A stretch of DNA of 64,000 nucleotides. It comes from Escarpia spicata (Eukaryota; Annelida; Polychaeta; Sabellida; Siboglinidae). The stretch spans positions 22,762,120 through 22,826,119 of the forward strand of contig OZ023208.1 of the NCBI GenBank assembly GCA_963995525.1, written 5' to 3'. The notes under the pieces were generated by a model. That model worked only from the letters and a program-made list of their open reading frames with translations. It was not told the origin of the DNA and made no database searches. This document shows positions 59,300-64,000 of this stretch, one piece after another; the first letter of the stretch is position 1, and each line of letters begins with the position of its first letter. Made by a program: the position numbers and the translations under genes.

Positions 59300-61600
59300 T
59301 AATGACCCCCACTTACCCCCCCCCCACCCGGACCCCTAGGCATCCAGACACGAAGAAGGACAAATAGCAATGAATCTGTACGAAATAGTGGCCACAATTT
59401 ACACCAGACACCATTTTTGTATCCTCATATTTTATCAATCACTGCCAGTCTACCTGAAGATTGTCAGGTGCAAATGAAAGTAATCGTTGGCTTCACCAAC
59501 CAGTAATTACCCGCTGTGTATATCACAGCATAAAAACTGCCTTCTGTGTGGGGTGTCAAAGCGGGTGGGGGTGCTAAGTGTACTGAACTAAACTCAACCC
59601 TTCCATTACCCGCACAAGGGTTGAACATTAACACAGCTTTGCTGTGCTTAATTGTAATAAATCACATATAAAACCTATGCTTTCTACACCATTTTGCATT
59701 TCACCATTTAATGGTGTCATACAATACTAAATATACCTCCTAAGTAAACAAGCACAAGAAATCTTACCTTTATTAAAAACTGTTAAGTCTGACAGGGTTT
59801 ATTGCTGATAATAAAACTTGTTTCAAAATAAAAACATGTTGTCACAAGTTTAATGTAGTCTAGCCTAAAAACACTAAAGTTTAAGTTTCAAATTGCATGC
59901 ACACAGATCTATGCCTCAGTGGAGGGCGGGAAGTTGTAAGGTGAGAATAACCCCATACTGGTAGGTGCAAACAATGCCATGTCAAATATAGGCTGGAGTG
60001 GCAAAGGTGTTCAACAAGTTTAGGATGATGTGTCACATGAAATATACCCCCCCCCCGCACTGCGCAGTTACTCAGAAACATGCTTGGCCAGCCACAGCGA
60101 AGCGGGTATTAAGTCACAAAATTGTGAAAGTTAAGTTTTGTACTTTTTCGGATTCCATAGAACAGCAGCTTTAATATGACAACTCATTTGTTGAAACGTC
60201 TTCAGTTTTTTTTTAGATATTGCTAAAATTGAATCATACTTTAAAAATCAAAATTTTGAGAAACGAGGACATTTCGACTCATATTGTGTACTGTTTTCTA
60301 ATATACGGTTTCATAAATGCAGGTATTTTATTAATTTGTGATTCATTGTTGAAGAAAATAAACTGCACATTAAAAGATGAGAATATTAGGTATGCATTTC
60401 TGCAAAAATTACAAAACTGATGGAACATGACACTTTTTTGCCTTGTGTGCAGGATAGGCCTGTGCCACTTAACACCTGGTTTGCTGTAGGGGGCTACACA
60501 TCAAAGTATCATTTATGTGCTACAATTTACATAGGTGACCTGACTAGCCAAAAATAGCTATCTAGGTCATATGTCCTATCAAGCTTGTGACTTTGCAGAA
60601 ATGCAGAAATTAAAATCAAATTTTTCAGTATGCTGTTTATTTTCCACTGCAAATAATTCAAAACTATATTAACTTAACTAACTAAATGAACATACTAAAT
60701 ACTCAAAATAAACTCACATGTAGATAACAACAAATTCAGTGCTACAATTTTTTTTAGTCACATATAAATCTCACTTGGGTACAAATTTAAATTTATACAT
60801 CTTTCTGTTTACAATGAGTGGGAATTAAATTAAATTAATAATCAAAATTAACTTAAATATAACAATCAGTACATAGATTTCATAAAAAGTCACTGATAAA
60901 TATCCCTTTTCCAAGCCAAAACTGTAACATTATTTCCATGACTTTTTTCCTGTGACTTTATTTCCACCCTCCATTGTGGTCAGTAAACTGACCTGGCCGG
61001 TATAAATTAGTTTCTCTTAATTAACTGACACCTGTCATTCGACCAGGCCATCTGTTCACCATCAATACCTTAATCATAATATTTAAGTGTCGCTTTACAT
61101 CTTTGTCATAATAATATGGAAAACAGCAGCAATGCGATCCATACTATCTCAAAAACAAGTCTTAATTAGATGTGCTTATTTTGGTGGGTAACCTCAAATT
61201 TGTTTCCATGACATTATAAGTTATGTTGTCACTTTAGTTCCACCAACATTTTTCTTATCTTTACTACGACTTTCTTGTCTGTCTTTTTATTTCCAACCTC
61301 GGAATGTGACAGTCCTTCCACACCGTTTCCTCTCGCGTAGTTTCCTCTGACTTAGTTTCCTGTCACAGTTTTTGATAGGTTTTTTTTGTAGAGCCACCCG
61401 CATACATAAAGCAATGAATATTAACTACTAGACATTCTGTAGCCTGGTAAAGTTGACACTGTCTTTATTTCTCAAGTTGACATCAGCTTTCTAGTAAGGG
61501 GTCATCTCATAAATAGGTTATTTCCACCTCCTGGGGTTGGGGTTCCCTGATGTTGCCTTACCATCCCTACCAGGGCAGATTGACTGCATTGATGTCAACT
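59300..61600. other. AT-rich sequence without recognised genes
   Basis: Unique AT-rich sequence with two short C-runs (59315, 60049). A 66-codon + strand frame at 60220-60420 is AT-driven and shows no domain. No kinase N-lobe exon was found. Confidence 0.35.
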
Positions 61601-61634
61601 TATGCCCAGTCAACTCTGGGGATGTGTTTGTTAA

Positions 61635-61960
61635 AGACAACAAATGATCCTACTGAAGATAAGTGTTTGTTAAAGACAACCAATGTTCCTACTGAAGTTA
61701 AGTGTTTGTTCAAGACAACCAATGATCCTACTGTAGATAATTGTTTGTTCAAGACAACCAATGATCCTACTGAAGTTAAGTGTTTGTTAAAGATAACCAA
61801 TGATCCTACTGAATATAATTGTTTGTTTAAGACAACCTATGATCCTACTGTAGATAAATGTTTGTTAAAGACAACCAATGATCCTACTGAAGTTAAGTGT
61901 TTATTAAAGACAACCAATGATTCTACTGTAGATAAGTTGTTGTTAAAGACAACCAGATAA
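61635..61960. repeat. 39-bp minisatellite
   Basis: Eight to nine copies of a 39-bp unit containing TGTTTGTTAAAGACAACCAA. The length is divisible by three, so both strands show open frames of repeated 13-residue units. No splice or codon evidence supports coding. Confidence 0.85.
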
Positions 61961-61979
61961 GTGTTTATTAAAGATTGCA

Positions 61980-63420
61980 GATCAATCTGATCCCCTAGAT
62001 CTTCCTGTCTGCTGCCCAGACAGTGGAGAATGCTGATGGGGTCATTACCCGGCCTCTTTCATGTATTCCTCTGGCCCTGTCTGATCCAGTGGAGACCCCC
62101 ATGGGGGTAGACTAGGTATGTGCCACAGGCCTGCCAGTAATTGCCCCAGGCCTGACACCTACCTCCCTCCACCTCAATCCCTGCCTGATGCAGCCTTTGA
62201 TGATGTCATTATTGTGGAATAAACACACTTACACACTTGATGGTTCACGGAGTGGAGCACATGTGGCTGCAGACATTTCTAGACCTGCTCAATTTCCCTG
62301 ACTTCACATTCACTAGAGCCCAAGTTTCAATTCTTTTTATAAGCAACTCTCTCGAACAACCTGTGAAAAACGAAACCAGAAAGGTCGGCTCTAGCAGAGA
62401 AACTGATTCTGCTACTGTTGCGTTCTTTAATACTCCTGAAACTAACTGCAAATTGACATTCCTACCCCAGACCCTCTCCTTACAGCCCGAAACCTGTACA
62501 TCACCTTGAGCTAATTTTGACTGCAGTGAGTACACAATGCTACTACACATCAATAAATGAAATAGGATCTGCGACTGCCGATGTGTTCTGAGCCCACTAG
62601 GTGTGCCGACAGTCAGCAGGTGTCAAGATATATGTTGTCATCTGTCAACTCTACCCAAGGTGTATCTCGGCAATCAGGTGCTTATGAATAAATTACACTT
62701 TTTATTTTGTTACTACAGGAAGCCAATGCTGTAGAAAACACACCCAACAGTTGTGACAAAACACAGAGGGGCAAGTTGTATTTTCTCTTACCCACCCTCA
62801 CCACCTCAGTTTCTTACACCTTCATACTCTTACCCCTCACCCCATCACCCTCGTAACCCTGAAGCCATCACCCCCTGACACACTTACACCTCACCCCCTC
62901 TTAATCATGTCCCTCATGCTCTTGCCCCCTCACACTCTTACCCATAACCCATTACCATCTTACCTCTCACCTTTATACTCCTCACCATCTCCGCCCCATT
63001 CCTACCCCTCACCCTCTCCCATCCCAGTCACTGTGACACACCTGTACTCCATCTGAGAAAACGCCAGAATTATGGTGAACCAATATTGTGGCAGTCCAAC
63101 AGTCAACTTTAGCAGATTACAGAATCTCTAAAAGTCATGACTTCAAGTGGACAGAAACAAGCCAGCTGACCAGGTGAATCAGGCCAGTGTTCCCCATTTT
63201 AATTAACGATGCTGCCTTACAATGCAGTGATCAAAGAAGTTCCAATGATTAAATTAGTTTAGCCGTGAGTTCCTTTGATGTTGGGAGCTGCCATCCACCA
63301 TGAGAGTAAGTAAGGACATTATTAGTCCAACAATGCGCATCATTAGTTCACTTGAAAGCAGGGTCTGAGTGTGTCATCTGTCCTGGCTATGTGACAGATG
63401 CTACTGCAGTTCCTACAGAC
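61980..63420. other. Sequence without recognised genes
   Basis: Unique sequence, pyrimidine-rich at 62780-63040. A + strand frame at 62237-62509 shows no recognised domain. Confidence 0.35.
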
Positions 63421-63429
63421 TGTCACTGG

Positions 63430-63870
63430 AACACCAGGGCCTGTGTCCCCATGCAACGCCAGGGGCTGTGTCCCCATGTAACACCAGGGCCTGTGTCCCC
63501 ATGCAATGCCAGGGGCTGTGTCCCCATGTAACACCAGGGCCTGTGTCACCATGCAACACCAGGGCCTGTGTCACCATGCAACACAAGGGCCTGTGTCACC
63601 ATGCAACACCAGGGCCTGTGTCACCATGTATCACCAGGGCCTGTGTCACCATGTAACACCAGGGCCTGTGTACCCATGTGACACCAGGGCCTGTGTCACC
63701 ATGTAACACCAGGGCCTGTGTCACCATGTAACACTAGTGCCTGTGTCACCATGTAACACCAGGGCCTGTGTCACCATGTAACACTAGTGCCTGTGTCACC
63801 ATGTAACATCAGGGCCTGTGTCACCATGTAACACTAGTGCCTGTGTCACCATGTAACACCAGGGCCTGTG
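63430..63870. repeat. 25-bp minisatellite
   Basis: About 17 copies of a 25-bp unit containing CAGGGCCTGTGTCACCATGT. The unit is not divisible by three, and the frames cycle every 75 bp. Confidence 0.9.
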
Positions 63871-64000
63871 TCACCAGTCTTCCCCAGGTGTGTATGTGAA
63901 AAGTCCCCAATAATTCATCATATAAGAATCCCTGTGTAACAGTATAACTTCCCTACTTTGAGTAGACCCAAAACACCCGAAGAGGCTAGGTGAGGAGATA

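Overview
The window looks like one large, repeat-choked stretch of an invertebrate animal genome. It is AT-rich and eukaryotic, with spliced exons, GT-AG introns of up to about 16 kb, tRNA-derived SINEs, a jockey-like LINE fragment, small DNA transposons and dozens of minisatellites. A mollusc is my best guess from the SINE tail and overall texture, but no feature proves it. There is no operon, CRISPR array or other prokaryotic feature.

Two protein-coding genes can be read. On the + strand at the left edge are the last two exons (219-322, 854-967) of a multi-pass membrane protein that I cannot name. On the - strand, from 48379 down to 5811, lies the larger part of an AMPK-family Ser/Thr kinase. 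I recognise 13 exons by reading frame, splice signals and phase. They start inside the catalytic loop (DLKMEN) and run through DFG, the T-loop (THCGS), APE and the C-lobe into a UBA-like helical segment and a Ser/Thr-rich tail of several hundred residues. Family resemblance is best to HUNK. The exons for the ATP-binding lobe were not found and probably lie beyond position 64000. Phases agree across the joins except between the 10302 and 8086 exons, and one other join has two possible solutions. The two genes converge.

Everything else is intron or intergenic DNA, and much of it is tandem repeat with units from about 12 to 70 bp. The largest array (34330-39480, 58-bp unit with higher-order structure) sits in the 16-kb kinase intron. 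Other insertions are a broken LINE (28135-29790), two copies of one tRNA-SINE, one with its promoter head amplified twelve-fold (55918-57415), a second SINE type with long flanking direct repeats (57471-57862), a hAT-like element (8261-8962) and three copies of a mariner-type MITE.

The most striking observation is that several minisatellites start exactly at kinase splice sites, and their repeat units contain the last or first bases of the exon plus the splice signal. It is clearest at 23243, 18467, 11774 and, on the acceptor side, at 23389-23660. The introns therefore carry rows of copied donor or acceptor sites. In one case (57-bp unit, 19 codons) the copied donors keep the reading frame.
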